Assembly (NCBI GenBank): GCA_017620025.1
Contig: JAFZRF010000005.1
Coordinates: 1 to 37,453, forward strand
Origin: Ruminococcus sp.
Lineage (GTDB): Bacteria; Bacillota; Clostridia; Oscillospirales; Ruminococcaceae
Direction of reading: 5' to 3'
DNA: 37,453 bases
Under the pieces are notes generated by a model that ran no database searches, was not told the DNA's origin, and was given only the letters and a program-made list of their open reading frames with translations. Below, one piece after another: positions 1 to 8,689 of this stretch. The position numbers and the translations under genes are program-made. Position 1 is the stretch's first letter; every line of letters starts with the position of its first letter.

Positions 1-192
1 GGCAGCGCCTCTGGCAGGGTGACTCCCCACAGTGTGGGGAGATGTCAGCGAAGCTGACAGAGGGGACGGACCGGTTAGGTTGGGACAGAGTCCCGCATTC
101 TCCGCAGGGCGCTTCGCAAGGGGTGAATTCCAAAACAGTCCGGAGGACTGTTTTGGAAGAGGGGACGCCTTGCAAGTGAAGGCGTCCCCTGA
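1..192 (-). repeat. Multi-hairpin dispersed repeat, copy 1 (cut by window start, with insert)
   Basis: This copy is read on the minus strand from the hairpin GGGGACGCCTT/AAGGCGTCCCC (about 160-190) through CCAAAACAGTC/GACTGTTTTGG and the GCGAAGCGC block to the CCAGAGGC/GCCTCTGG hairpin at the window edge. The last hairpin of the element lies outside the window. Unlike the other copies it carries about 70 extra bases near 21-90 that contain two further perfect hairpins, at 23-41 and 43-59. It lies just beyond the terminator of the small minus-strand gene at 252-638. Confidence 0.85.
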
Positions 193-210
193 CAGAAGTA
201 TGGATTATTG

Positions 211-242
211 ACAAACAAAGCCCCTTCCGCATGGAAGGGGCT
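211..242 (-). terminator. Rho-independent terminator of the 252-1586 unit
   Basis: A 10-bp stem (219-228 with 233-242, 4-base loop) contains GCCCCTTCC and its complement. On the minus strand it is followed by TTTGTTTGT. It lies about 10 bases after the stop codon of the small acidic protein gene. Confidence 0.75.
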
Positions 243-251
243 CTTGATATG

Positions 252-638
252 TCAGATATTAACATTGAAGCAGAGCAGAAGGTCGTCGCCTTCTTCTGTC
301 AGCTCCAGCTCAAACCAGAAGTCGAGTGGTTCTCCGTTGCTTGTGGGTGTGTACTCGCTTAATGAACGCCCGTCTGAGAGGGGATCAAGTGACAGGTGTT
401 CCTCGTCGAACGGATCAACGACAAATTCCGTGCCGTAGTCCTCGCTCCAGAGTTCAAGCTGCTTTGTCAGCCACTCGCCGAAATCCTGTATGCCTTCCTC
501 CTGTGTCTGTCCTTCAGAACACCATGAAGGATCGATCTGAGCAACAGAGGAGATGCTTTCAAAATCTCCGCCTGAAATGCAGCTGATAAGCGAACAGACC
601 TTCGCTCTGGCTTTCTCTTCAAATAACTCCTGAGTCAT
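252..638 (-). CDS. Small acidic hypothetical protein, 128 aa
   Basis: I do not recognise this protein with confidence. It is short and very acidic, with no signal peptide or membrane segment. The N-terminal third is helical-looking (EEKARAKVCSLISCISGGD) and the C-terminus ends in alternating hydrophobic residues (FWFELELT, LLLCFNVNI), suggesting a small alpha/beta immunity- or DUF-like fold. A resemblance to the DUF7668 type is possible but unverified. Its start lies 3 bases after the stop of the upstream flavoprotein gene, and no good ribosome binding site is visible, so translation is probably coupled to that gene. A clear terminator follows. That the reading frame is real is supported by this tight spacing and by the terminator. 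Confidence 0.7.
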   Translation of the reverse strand: MTQELFEEKARAKVCSLISCISGGDFESISSVAQIDPSWCSEGQTQEEGIQDFGEWLTKQLELWSEDYGTEFVVDPFDEEHLSLDPLSDGRSLSEYTPTSNGEPLDFWFELELTEEGDDLLLCFNVNI

Positions 639-641
639 GTC

Positions 642-1586
642 TTATATACCGGGGAACTGTATCTTCTTGTACTTCTCGATCTTTGAAGCAACAGTCTCAC
701 GCTTTGTGGGATCCATGAAGAAGCCGCCCTGTGTATCAGCGATCTCGTCACAGTGTACTCCGCGTCCCTCCTCTGAGGTACGATCACGCTCAAGGCCGTT
801 TGCAGCTATAACAAACTTCCACTTGCCGTCGTCAGTCTTTACAAGGTCACCGCCTGCACCGCATACTGCGCACTCGATCGGATACTGCAGACCTCTCCAC
901 TGAGGCTCACCGAGACAGAGACAGTTGCTGTGGCAGTTCGGGCACCAGCCTGCATCGGGTTCGCCGAGCCAGCCGCGCTCCTCAACGGGAGTGTTGAGTG
1001 ACTTCATTATGTTCTCACCGATCTCTCTTGCACGTGCGAGCTTCTCGTCGTGGAGGAGGACCTGTGCCGGAGCGGGAACCATGGTTGCTGTGAACATATC
1101 AACTATCTGGAAGCTGTTTGAGAAGGTGGAAGCCTGCATACACTCAAGTGTCATGGACTGCCATGAACGTGAAGAACCGCCTACAGCAATGAGAGCGCCT
1201 ACACGGTCACGGTGCTGGATAGCGCCTATCTTGGTGAGGAATGCTGTCTCGTAAGCGAGATTGCGGTGCATGAACTTGAGATAGAGAGATGAAGGCATCA
1301 GAGCGAATGTAGGAGCTGCAAAGATAACAGCGTCCTGATCGAGGAGAACCTCCATGATCTTCTTCTTGTCGTCTTTGTTGTCAAGAGCGCAGCCTGTGTG
1401 CTTGCCCATTGACATACCCATTGTACATGATGTGCAGCCTGTGCAGTCAAGAAGCTCATAGTCGTGAAGGTTTATCATAGATACCTCTGCTCCGAGCTCC
1501 TGGCATCTGAGCAGAGCCTCCTTGAGGAGAATATCACAGTTGCTGTCTTTTCTTCCGGCTGAAACGCCCATTACTTTAAATCCCAT
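642..1586 (-). CDS. Flavodoxin-fold NAD(P)H-dependent oxidoreductase, iron-sulfur flavoprotein-like
   Basis: This 314-aa protein starts with a flavodoxin-like/NADPH-dependent FMN reductase fold: beta strand and phosphate loop GVSAGRKDSNCDILL (residues 7-21), then VIFAAPTFALMPSS (88-100), the usual FMN-contact loop. A cysteine cluster C48-x2-C51-x2-C54-x11-C66 sits where iron-sulfur flavoproteins (Isf family) bind a 4Fe-4S cluster. The C-terminal third adds further cysteines (C215, C218, C222, C224, then C239 and C242), which look like a zinc ribbon or second metal site and are not part of the basic Isf fold. The likely role is cytoplasmic electron transfer; the substrate is unknown. An AAAGGAG site precedes the ATG, and the promoter lies at 1668-1696. 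It is co-transcribed with the small gene downstream. Confidence 0.8.
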   Translation of the reverse strand: MGFKVMGVSAGRKDSNCDILLKEALLRCQELGAEVSMINLHDYELLDCTGCTSCTMGMSMGKHTGCALDNKDDKKKIMEVLLDQDAVIFAAPTFALMPSSLYLKFMHRNLAYETAFLTKIGAIQHRDRVGALIAVGGSSRSWQSMTLECMQASTFSNSFQIVDMFTATMVPAPAQVLLHDEKLARAREIGENIMKSLNTPVEERGWLGEPDAGWCPNCHSNCLCLGEPQWRGLQYPIECAVCGAGGDLVKTDDGKWKFVIAANGLERDRTSEEGRGVHCDEIADTQGGFFMDPTKRETVASKIEKYKKIQFPGI

Positions 1587-1667
1587 AAACTACTCCTTTT
1601 GTCATTTTTATTATTTTTCCCGGGTATCCCCGTTTCTGTAATACCGCATAAAACCGGTACATCTATT

Positions 1668-1696
1668 ATTATACAGCATAGAGGATAAAAAAACAA
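1668..1696 (-). promoter_or_regulatory. Sigma-70-type promoter of the flavoprotein gene
   Basis: On the minus strand, TTGTTT (1691-1696) and TATAAT (1668-1673) are separated by 17 bases. Directly downstream of the -10 is ATGTACCGGTTTTA (1649-1662), which recurs at the same place behind the promoter of the membrane-protein gene at 35481. Confidence 0.65.
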
Positions 1697-1792
1697 GCCT
1701 AATATTGCGGAAATTATACAATTTGCCGGATGTCAAACTGCATAAAATATCCCTGTATGATTTGTGCAGTCCGATAAATTTATCAGAATCTA

Positions 1793-1823
1793 TTGACTTC
1801 ACCTCGCCCCTGTAGTGTATAAT
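1793..1823 (+). promoter_or_regulatory. Probable promoter of the DXS-like gene
   Basis: TTGACT (1793-1798) and TATAAT (1818-1823) are 19 bases apart, slightly long. The predicted leader is about 125 nt and contains a 7-bp stem GGGTCTG/CAGACCC (1873-1879 with 1903-1909). I recognise no riboswitch class in it. Confidence 0.5.
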
Positions 1824-1956
1824 AAATGATAGGAGTTATCACTTCCTGCTGTAGAAATATACAACAGAACAAGGGTCTGCAAATCAGCGCAGTATAACGA
1901 AACAGACCCGAAATATAAAGGATAACGACTGCACCATCAATAACAAGGAGAGTATT

Positions 1957-3705
1957 ATGTATATCGAAAAGATCAATTCACCGGAAGATATAAAGAAGCT
2001 CGGGATACACCAGCTGAATGTACTTGCCGCAGAGATAAGAGAGGGCCTTATGAACCGTCTTTCCAAGCGAGGCGGACACTTCGGTCCGAATTTCGGATTT
2101 GTTGAAGCGACTATCGCCCTGCACTATGTGTTCGATTCGCCGAAGGACAAGTTCGTCTTCGATGTATCGCATCAGTGCTACACCCACAAGATACTTACCG
2201 GCCGCAAGGAGGCCTTCTGGAACGATGAGCATTTCGGCGATATCTCCGGCTATACCAATCCGGAGGAGAGCGAGCACGATCAGTTCAACGTAGGCCACAC
2301 CTCCACCTCCGTCAGCCTTGCCTGCGGTCTTGCCAAAGCGAGAGACGTAAAGGGAGAGGACGGAAATGTCATTGCTGTGATAGGCGACGGCTCACTCAGC
2401 GGCGGCGAGGCTCTTGAGGGTATCGACTACGCTGCAGAGCTCGGCAGCAATTTCATAATAGTAGTAAACGACAATGATATGTCCATAGCAGAGAACCACG
2501 GCGGCCTGTACAGGAATCTTAAGACGCTCCGTGAATCCGGCGGAAAATGCGAATGCAACCTCTTCCGTGCCTTCGGTCTTGATTATATCTATGTACCCGG
2601 CGGAAATGATGTCGGCGAGCTTATCGAAGCCTTTCAGAGCGTAAAGGACTGCACCCGCCCGACAGTAGTCCATATCAACACCGTCAAGGGCAAGGGATAT
2701 GAGCCTGCCGAGACGCATAAGGAGGAATGGCACTGGCATATGCCCTTTGATCCGGCAACAGGGGAGAGCCCTTCCGGCGGAAACTGTGAGGATTACGGCA
2801 GCCTTACCTGTGATTTCCTTATGAAGAAGATGAAGGAGGACAGGAGCGTTGTGACTATCGCTGCTGCTGTCCCCACGAATATCGGCTTTACCGAGGCTAA
2901 AAGAAAGGAAGCCGGAGCGCAGTTCATAGATGTGGGCATAGCGGAGGAGCACGGTGTGGCTATGGCTTCCGGTATTGCAAGGAACGGCGGAAAGCCTGTG
3001 TTTGCCACCCATTCGAGCTTCTTCCAGAGGACGTATGACCAGATATCACAGGATCTCTGCATCAACCGCAATCCGGCAACTCTGCTTGTCAATACCGCAT
3101 CGGTATACGGTATGCACGATATCACACACCTCGGTATCTTTGATATCCCCATGATGTCGAATATCCCGGAGCTTGTCTACCTTGCACCCACGAACTGCGA
3201 GGAGTACTTCGCAATGCTCGACTGGAGCATCGAGCAGAACAAGTACCCGGTTGCTATAAGGATACCCTGCAACGGTGTTATACATACCGACAAGCCTGTT
3301 GATACCGATTACAGCGATATCAACACTTATAAGGTAACTCAGCAGGGAAGCGGCACAGCCATCATTGCTCTCGGTGACTTCTATCAGATCGGCGAGGCTC
3401 TTGCTGCTCTTATCACAGAGAAGACCGGCACAGCCCCGACTCTTGTGAACCCGAGATACATCACCGGCATCGATGAAGCTCTCCTTGAAGATTTGAAAAA
3501 GGAGCACAGCATAGTAGTCACCCTCGAGGACGGTATCCTTGACGGCGGATTCGGTGAGAAGATAACACGCTTCTACGGACACAGCGATATGAAGGTGTAC
3601 AACTACGGCCTCCGAAAGGAATTCATCGACCGCTATGCAGTTGATGACGTCCTCAGAGCGAACAGACTTACACCAGAGCAGATATTCAGTGATATCTCAG
3701 AATAG
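1957..3705 (+). CDS. DXS-like thiamine-diphosphate transketolase-family enzyme
   Basis: This 582-aa protein has the whole 1-deoxy-D-xylulose-5-phosphate synthase layout in one chain. The ThDP/Mg half carries DVSHQCYTHK (H72), the VIGDG motif (D144) and NDNDMS (N171). The pyrimidine half carries DVGIAEEH (catalytic Glu E330) and FFQRTYDQ (Y360). However, residues that hold the phosphate of glyceraldehyde-3-phosphate in true DXS are changed. The DRAG arginine (E. coli R420) is T380, the Asp of GADG (D427) aligns with H387, and the RYPRG arginine (R478) is C438. H431 is kept as H391. It therefore probably makes a ThDP-dependent ketol transfer or decarboxylation on a different acceptor; a second, canonical dxs elsewhere in the genome is predicted. 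The start is set by AAGGAG 7 bases before ATG. It is monocistronic, with a terminator at 3712. Confidence 0.85.
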   Translation: MYIEKINSPEDIKKLGIHQLNVLAAEIREGLMNRLSKRGGHFGPNFGFVEATIALHYVFDSPKDKFVFDVSHQCYTHKILTGRKEAFWNDEHFGDISGYTNPEESEHDQFNVGHTSTSVSLACGLAKARDVKGEDGNVIAVIGDGSLSGGEALEGIDYAAELGSNFIIVVNDNDMSIAENHGGLYRNLKTLRESGGKCECNLFRAFGLDYIYVPGGNDVGELIEAFQSVKDCTRPTVVHINTVKGKGYEPAETHKEEWHWHMPFDPATGESPSGGNCEDYGSLTCDFLMKKMKEDRSVVTIAAAVPTNIGFTEAKRKEAGAQFIDVGIAEEHGVAMASGIARNGGKPVFATHSSFFQRTYDQISQDLCINRNPATLLVNTASVYGMHDITHLGIFDIPMMSNIPELVYLAPTNCEEYFAMLDWSIEQNKYPVAIRIPCNGVIHTDKPVDTDYSDINTYKVTQQGSGTAIIALGDFYQIGEALAALITEKTGTAPTLVNPRYITGIDEALLEDLKKEHSIVVTLEDGILDGGFGEKITRFYGHSDMKVYNYGLRKEFIDRYAVDDVLRANRLTPEQIFSDISE

Positions 3706-3711
3706 AATAAC

Positions 3712-3753
3712 AGCCCGGAAGCCGCCGTCTATGGCAGCCTCCGGGCTTTGTCT
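3712..3753 (+). terminator. Terminator between convergent genes
   Basis: AGCCCGGA (3712-3719) pairs with TCCGGGCT (3740-3747), with an inner partial stem, and is followed by TTGTCTT. It ends the DXS-like gene and overlaps the end of the oppositely oriented membrane-protein gene. Confidence 0.75.
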
Positions 3754-4469
3754 TACATTTTTTTCATAAGGAAGAATAACAGGAGCATTACCGCTTCATA
3801 GATAAGCCAGAATTTCCAGCTTCTGATGATGCGATCCTTTACACGCTTATTGTCCCATATCTCCGTGCTGTTATCAGGTCTCACCCTGATATCTGCGGAC
3901 TCGCCGACGGAGTAAGCTGCCCGGCTGTACCATTCATCACATACATACATTTCTTTCCCGTCGTTGTCGTGTATTCGGAATACCGGACATTTCATGCCTG
4001 CGAGCATACTTTTGGGATCAACTACGGAGCATTCGAGCGAATCAACGACCTCCGCCTGACGCTTTCTGCCAAGCCGCAGCTTCATGAGCCACAGCTCAAG
4101 TGTTGTGAGCAGGGGATAGATGATACCGAGCGTGCAGAGAAAGACTGCCATTGCGATATCATCGAGCCAGCCGACGTCCTTGATATGCACGTCCATGAAT
4201 GAGATACGGAAAAGCGCAAGCCCCGCTGCAATGAGGTAAAGATCTGTCAGTCTCCAGTGCCAGCCGTGCCGGAACCGGAACAGGAAAAGATCGAGACCCT
4301 TCAGCGTTATGCCTGCCCCTACGAAAAGCCACGGGAGATCGATGATCATACCGGCTATAATGGCAACACCGAAGAAAATGATGTAGAATACCAGCCTGTG
4401 CCGCTGAAATATCGGCTTTGTCGGCAAATAGTACGGCGAAGCTTCTTTGGATTCGTCAGGTCGGTTCAT
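3753..4469 (-). CDS. Multi-pass membrane protein with a DUF3592-like soluble domain
   Basis: This 238-aa protein has a short polar N-terminus, then hydrophobic segments at about 26-45, 47-64, 72-90 and 101-127. A soluble stretch follows at about 140-205, and a last membrane helix at about 218-236 ends in KKM. The soluble part (MKCPVFRIHDNDGKEMYVCDEW, then GESADIRVRPDNSTEIW) resembles the small beta domain of DUF3592 proteins; this is by eye. No catalytic motif is visible and the function is unknown. AAGGAG stands 6 bases before ATG. The gene begins 18 bases after the HAD phosphatase stop, at the end of the queuosine gene run. Confidence 0.7.
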   Translation of the reverse strand: MNRPDESKEASPYYLPTKPIFQRHRLVFYIIFFGVAIIAGMIIDLPWLFVGAGITLKGLDLFLFRFRHGWHWRLTDLYLIAAGLALFRISFMDVHIKDVGWLDDIAMAVFLCTLGIIYPLLTTLELWLMKLRLGRKRQAEVVDSLECSVVDPKSMLAGMKCPVFRIHDNDGKEMYVCDEWYSRAAYSVGESADIRVRPDNSTEIWDNKRVKDRIIRSWKFWLIYEAVMLLLFFLMKKM

Positions 4470-4487
4470 GTCTGTCTCCTTGATTCG

Positions 4488-5135
4488 TTAATGATTTCTT
4501 AGTATGATATCGGCTATATCACCGGGAGCTTCGGCGATGTGATCAGCACCCTCTGCAATAAGCTCCTCACGGGTGCGGAAGCCCCACTGACAGCCGATTG
4601 AAATGCACCCGGCGTTCCTGGCCGTCTGTATGTCAACATTGCTGTCACCGATCATATACACCTTATCACATTCCGGTGCTGCGGCAAGTATCTCCTTTAT
4701 TACTGCCGGATCCGGCTTTCTCGGACGTTCGGCACATCCGCCGAGTACCCTGATGAACGGCGCCTCCGGGAGCAGTTCTCCGATCAGCTGACGGGCAGCG
4801 GCCTGCGGCTTATTTGTAGCCACAGCGATAATGACGCCGTTACTGCTGAGAGCGTCAAGCACTTCTTTGATACCGTCATAGATAACGGTATTGTCAAGCA
4901 GATGACCGGTATAGTATCCGCCGAACAGCTCATGCAGCTTTGCAGCATCGTCTTTTCTTCCGTCGGGGAGCGCCCTCTCACAGAGCTTCATGGCGCCGTT
5001 GCCGACGAAATAGCGGTAGCTGTCATTGTCGTGTTCCGGGCAGCCAAGCACCCTGAGTCCGTAGTTCACGGAAGCCGCAAGATCGGCAAGGGTATCGGCA
5101 AGAGTTCCGTCAAGATCGAATATAGCTAATGTCAT
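4488..5135 (-). CDS. HAD-family hydrolase, phosphoglycolate phosphatase-like
   Basis: This 215-aa protein has all four haloacid dehalogenase motifs: DLDGT with nucleophile D7 and acid D9, the VATNK threonine (T107), K140 in the RKPDP block, and the metal-binding GDSNVD pair (D164, D168). A helical cap lies between motifs I and II (about 17-85), as in the Gph/PGP subfamily. It probably dephosphorylates a small phosphorylated metabolite in the cytoplasm; the exact substrate cannot be told from sequence, and pyrophosphatase PpaX-like activity is an alternative. AAGGAG stands 5 bases before ATG. A weak hairpin terminator separates it from tgt upstream, so it may be only partly co-transcribed. Confidence 0.85.
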   Translation of the reverse strand: MTLAIFDLDGTLADTLADLAASVNYGLRVLGCPEHDNDSYRYFVGNGAMKLCERALPDGRKDDAAKLHELFGGYYTGHLLDNTVIYDGIKEVLDALSSNGVIIAVATNKPQAAARQLIGELLPEAPFIRVLGGCAERPRKPDPAVIKEILAAAPECDKVYMIGDSNVDIQTARNAGCISIGCQWGFRTREELIAEGADHIAEAPGDIADIILRNH

Positions 5136-5146
5136 AATGTCTCCTT

Positions 5147-5175
5147 AAAACTATGGAGCTGAACAAGTCAGCTCC
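5147..5175 (-). terminator. Hairpin between tgt and the HAD gene, possible terminator
   Basis: GGAGCTGA (5155-5162) and TCAGCTCC (5168-5175) form a perfect 8-bp stem with a 5-base loop directly after the tgt stop. On the minus strand it is followed by ATAGTTTT. The short T run suggests partial termination or an mRNA end. Confidence 0.5.
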
Positions 5176-5181
5176 CTGTGA

Positions 5182-6321
<1,140 letters not shown>

Positions 6322-6330
6322 TTACGGTGA

Positions 6331-6702
6331 TCAGTCGAGATCGTAGGTCTCGCCGCAGTCGGGATCTCTTTCCTCGAAGATGTCGGTGAAACCGATGAGC
6401 TCGCCGTCTTCATCACGGATAGCGATGATGTATATATCTGTATTGGTGTCAGTATGCTGGCTGAAGACCTTGTTGTTTGCCTTGCTTTCCTTGAACCACT
6501 CAACGACCATATCGATCTTGGTGAGTGTCTCAACGTCAACAAAAGAATGAAGGCTTTTTCCGACAAGGCTCTCGCCGTTTGCCAGCTTTCTTCGCTGCTT
6601 TGCGCAGGAATTCATGAATACGATCCTGTAATCAAGATCACATATCACGACAGGTGTGGGTTTGGTGTCAATCAGTCTTTCAACATAGTACGATGCTTCC
6701 AT
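6331..6702 (-). CDS. Stand-alone PAS-domain protein
   Basis: This 123-aa protein is essentially one PAS domain: PTPVVICDLDYRIVFMN (residues 16-32) is the PAS core entry, GESLVGKSLHSF is the typical following helix, and the end IIAIRDEDGELIGFTDIFEE is the beta hairpin before a normal output helix. No kinase, GGDEF, HTH or membrane segment is attached, so it would act as a ligand- or redox-sensing partner, or as a structural adaptor. The sensed signal is unknown. AAAGGAG precedes the ATG. It sits between queA and tgt, 18 bases before tgt, inside the queuosine gene run. The 175-base gap to queA has two small hairpins but no clear terminator. Confidence 0.8.
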   Translation of the reverse strand: MEASYYVERLIDTKPTPVVICDLDYRIVFMNSCAKQRRKLANGESLVGKSLHSFVDVETLTKIDMVVEWFKESKANNKVFSQHTDTNTDIYIIAIRDEDGELIGFTDIFEERDPDCGETYDLD

Positions 6703-6877
6703 TTAAACAATACTCCTTTATCAGATTTGCTCTCTCCTATGAGAGATCACGTCTTGACTCGGTTGTTTCTGTACGGCAGTTCGCGGGACTGCCTGTTATC
6801 CCACGGACTTCCGTTTATGTCTTCTTTTCTCTCTGTCTCTCCGATTATGTAAAGTCCTCTGAGATTTTCCTGTATCA

Positions 6878-7909
6878 TCAGAGGATGCACATACAGTCGC
6901 CGAAGCTGAAGAAGCGGTAGCGTTCCTGTACGGCTGTATGGTAAGCGTTCATGGTGTTGTCATATCCCATGAATGCGGATACCAGCATGATAAGTGTGCT
7001 TTCCGGAAGATGGAAATTGGTTATAAGTCCGTCGATGCACTTGAACTCGTACCCGGGGTATATGAAGATATCTGTATAGCCCTCCCGTGCTGAGATATCC
7101 CCGTAGAACGAAGCCACGCTCTCAAGCGTGCGGCAGGTCGTGGTGCCGACAGCGATTACCCTTCCTCCGGCAGCCTTTGTCTCGTTGATAAGACGTGCTG
7201 TCTCTTCCGGCAGGAAATAATGCTCGCTGTGCATTTTGTGATCAAGGACATTTTCCTCCTTGACCGGCCTGAATGTGCCGAGACCGACATGGAGCGTCAC
7301 GAATGCGGTCTTTATGCCCTGTGCCCTCAGCTCATCAAGCATTTCTTCAGTGAAGTGGAGACCGGCAGTAGGGGCTGCCGCTGATCCAAGCTCATGGGAG
7401 TATACCGTCTGATATCTTTCCTTGTCCTCAAGCTTTTTGGTTATGTACGGCGGCAGGGGCATCTGTCCGACATCCTCAAGGGCTGTATAGAAATTACCCT
7501 CGCATTCGAACTGAACGACACGATTTCCGTCATCCTTTACCTCAACGACTTCGGCTCTGAGCCTTCCGCCGCCGAAGGAGAATCTTGTGCCGGTCTTTGC
7601 CTTTTTGCCCGGTCTGCATATTATCTCCCAGAGCTTGTCGCCCTTCTGCTCAAGCAGAAGAAACTCTATGAATGAACCGGTGCCTTCCTTCTCGCCGTAA
7701 AGACGGGCGGGAATGACACGGGAATCGTTCATTACAAGCAGGTCACCCTTTTTCAGATGCCTGCATAGATTATAGAAATGATCGTGTGTTACCTCGCCGG
7801 TATTCCTGTCCACGCACATCATGCGTGAAGCGTTTCTCGGCTCGACCGGAGTCTGAGCGATCAGTTCCTCCGGAAGATCATAGTAAAAATCTGACTTTAA
7901 AAGTTCCAA
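6878..7909 (-). CDS. queA: S-adenosylmethionine:tRNA ribosyltransferase-isomerase
   Basis: QueA transfers and isomerises the ribosyl part of SAM onto preQ1-modified tRNA to give epoxyqueuosine. The 343-aa sequence shows the family signature stretches: [15 protein letters not shown] near the N-terminus, [12 protein letters not shown] (about 59-70), PGKKAKTG (about 100), [14 protein letters not shown] (about 178-191), [10 protein letters not shown] (about 207-216), and [18 protein letters not shown] near the end. Translation starts at TTG: AAGGAG lies 8 bases upstream, in-frame stops precede it, and no in-frame ATG is near. The stop codon lies within a CCTCTGA/TCAGAGG hairpin (6856-6884). The alkD-like gene ends 12 bases upstream, so the two are one transcript. 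Confidence 0.95.
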   Translation of the reverse strand: MELLKSDFYYDLPEELIAQTPVEPRNASRMMCVDRNTGEVTHDHFYNLCRHLKKGDLLVMNDSRVIPARLYGEKEGTGSFIEFLLLEQKGDKLWEIICRPGKKAKTGTRFSFGGGRLRAEVVEVKDDGNRVVQFECEGNFYTALEDVGQMPLPPYITKKLEDKERYQTVYSHELGSAAAPTAGLHFTEEMLDELRAQGIKTAFVTLHVGLGTFRPVKEENVLDHKMHSEHYFLPEETARLINETKAAGGRVIAVGTTTCRTLESVASFYGDISAREGYTDIFIYPGYEFKCIDGLITNFHLPESTLIMLVSAFMGYDNTMNAYHTAVQERYRFFSFGDCMCIL

Positions 7910-7921
7910 TTATTACGCTCC

Positions 7922-8608
7922 TTATACCTTTAGGCTGCGGAGATGCTGCTTCTGTGCATCTGTGATGCGGAAGCTCTCTGCGGCCTTCTGTATCGTCCTG
8001 TTGTGTGTCCACTTGTCAAGACGTTTCTGTTCGATGTACGGCAGGACTTCATCATAGTTTTTTGCAAGGGCAGTAGCGAAGTACCATGCACGCATCATAT
8101 TTATGTAGTACTCATCCGATGTGACGGCAGCGACCCTGTCGGCGTACTCTGTCCGGAAATGATCACCGAGGAAATGCTTCATCAGGACGCCTGTACCGAA
8201 CCTGACCGTATAGGTCATTCCGCTTGCGAGCCATTTGTCGATATACGGCAGAAGCTCGTCCCTGTGCCTTGCGAATGCTTTCGGGCTGAACTGGTCACAG
8301 GTCGCCCAGTTGTCGATATAGGGCAGGAAGGCTTCCGTCATGGCGATGCAGCGGGAGAAATCCTTTTCCTCTGACAGGATGAATGCGTGGAGCTGGTCTT
8401 CCTCAAAGTAACTGTGGGGGAGAACACTGAGAAATTCCCTTGCGTCACTGCGCCTGGCAAGGACTCTTGCAAGCTTCTTCAGCTCCGGTGTGCGTACACC
8501 GATGAAATGCTCCCTTCCGAGTGTCGGAGTGAGCTTCTGCTGGAATTCGGCATATTTATCATCACGGAGCCTGAAAAGCTCGGCTTCGATATCGGCGGAA
8601 ATACTCAT
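7922..8608 (-). CDS. DNA alkylation repair protein, AlkD family
   Basis: This 228-aa all-helical HEAT-like repeat protein belongs to the AlkD-type DNA glycosylases, which release N3- and N7-alkyl purines. Residues corresponding to the AlkD active-site set are all present: W101 and D105 in NWATCDQF, R136 in YTVRFGTG, and W175 in MRAWYFATALAKN. That pattern favours a functional glycosylase rather than a structural homologue. A GGAAAGG site precedes ATG. It is the first gene of the alkD-queA-PAS-tgt run. Its upstream region contains a 20-bp perfect palindrome (8630-8649) and is shared with the divergent lysine operon. Confidence 0.88.
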   Translation of the reverse strand: MSISADIEAELFRLRDDKYAEFQQKLTPTLGREHFIGVRTPELKKLARVLARRSDAREFLSVLPHSYFEEDQLHAFILSEEKDFSRCIAMTEAFLPYIDNWATCDQFSPKAFARHRDELLPYIDKWLASGMTYTVRFGTGVLMKHFLGDHFRTEYADRVAAVTSDEYYINMMRAWYFATALAKNYDEVLPYIEQKRLDKWTHNRTIQKAAESFRITDAQKQHLRSLKV

Positions 8609-8629
8609 TGTGTCCGTCCTTTCCGATTA

Positions 8630-8649
8630 TTTTCGTAAAATTACGAAAA
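8630..8649. promoter_or_regulatory. 20-bp perfect palindrome, candidate operator
   Basis: TTTTCGTAA-AA-TTACGAAAA is perfectly symmetric. It lies 5 bases upstream of the -35 of the lysine operon promoter and 22 bases upstream of the alkD start on the other strand, so a bound dimer could affect both transcripts. Confidence 0.45.
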
Positions 8650-8653
8650 ACAG

Positions 8654-8682
8654 TTGACAACACCAGATGAAAGTGCTATTAT
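8654..8682 (+). promoter_or_regulatory. Promoter of the lysine operon
   Basis: TTGACA (8654-8659), a 17-base spacer and TATTAT (8677-8682). Transcription would begin just before the riboswitch. Confidence 0.75.
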
Positions 8683-8689
8683 TATTACT

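Noticed and set aside
1611-1802. 63-codon minus-strand frame upstream of the flavoprotein
   Set aside because: It overlaps both predicted promoters of the divergent genes and has no ribosome binding site or recognisable sequence.
1873-1909. Leader hairpin before the DXS-like gene considered as a riboswitch
   Set aside because: Only one 7-bp stem is visible and no TPP or other aptamer consensus is present.
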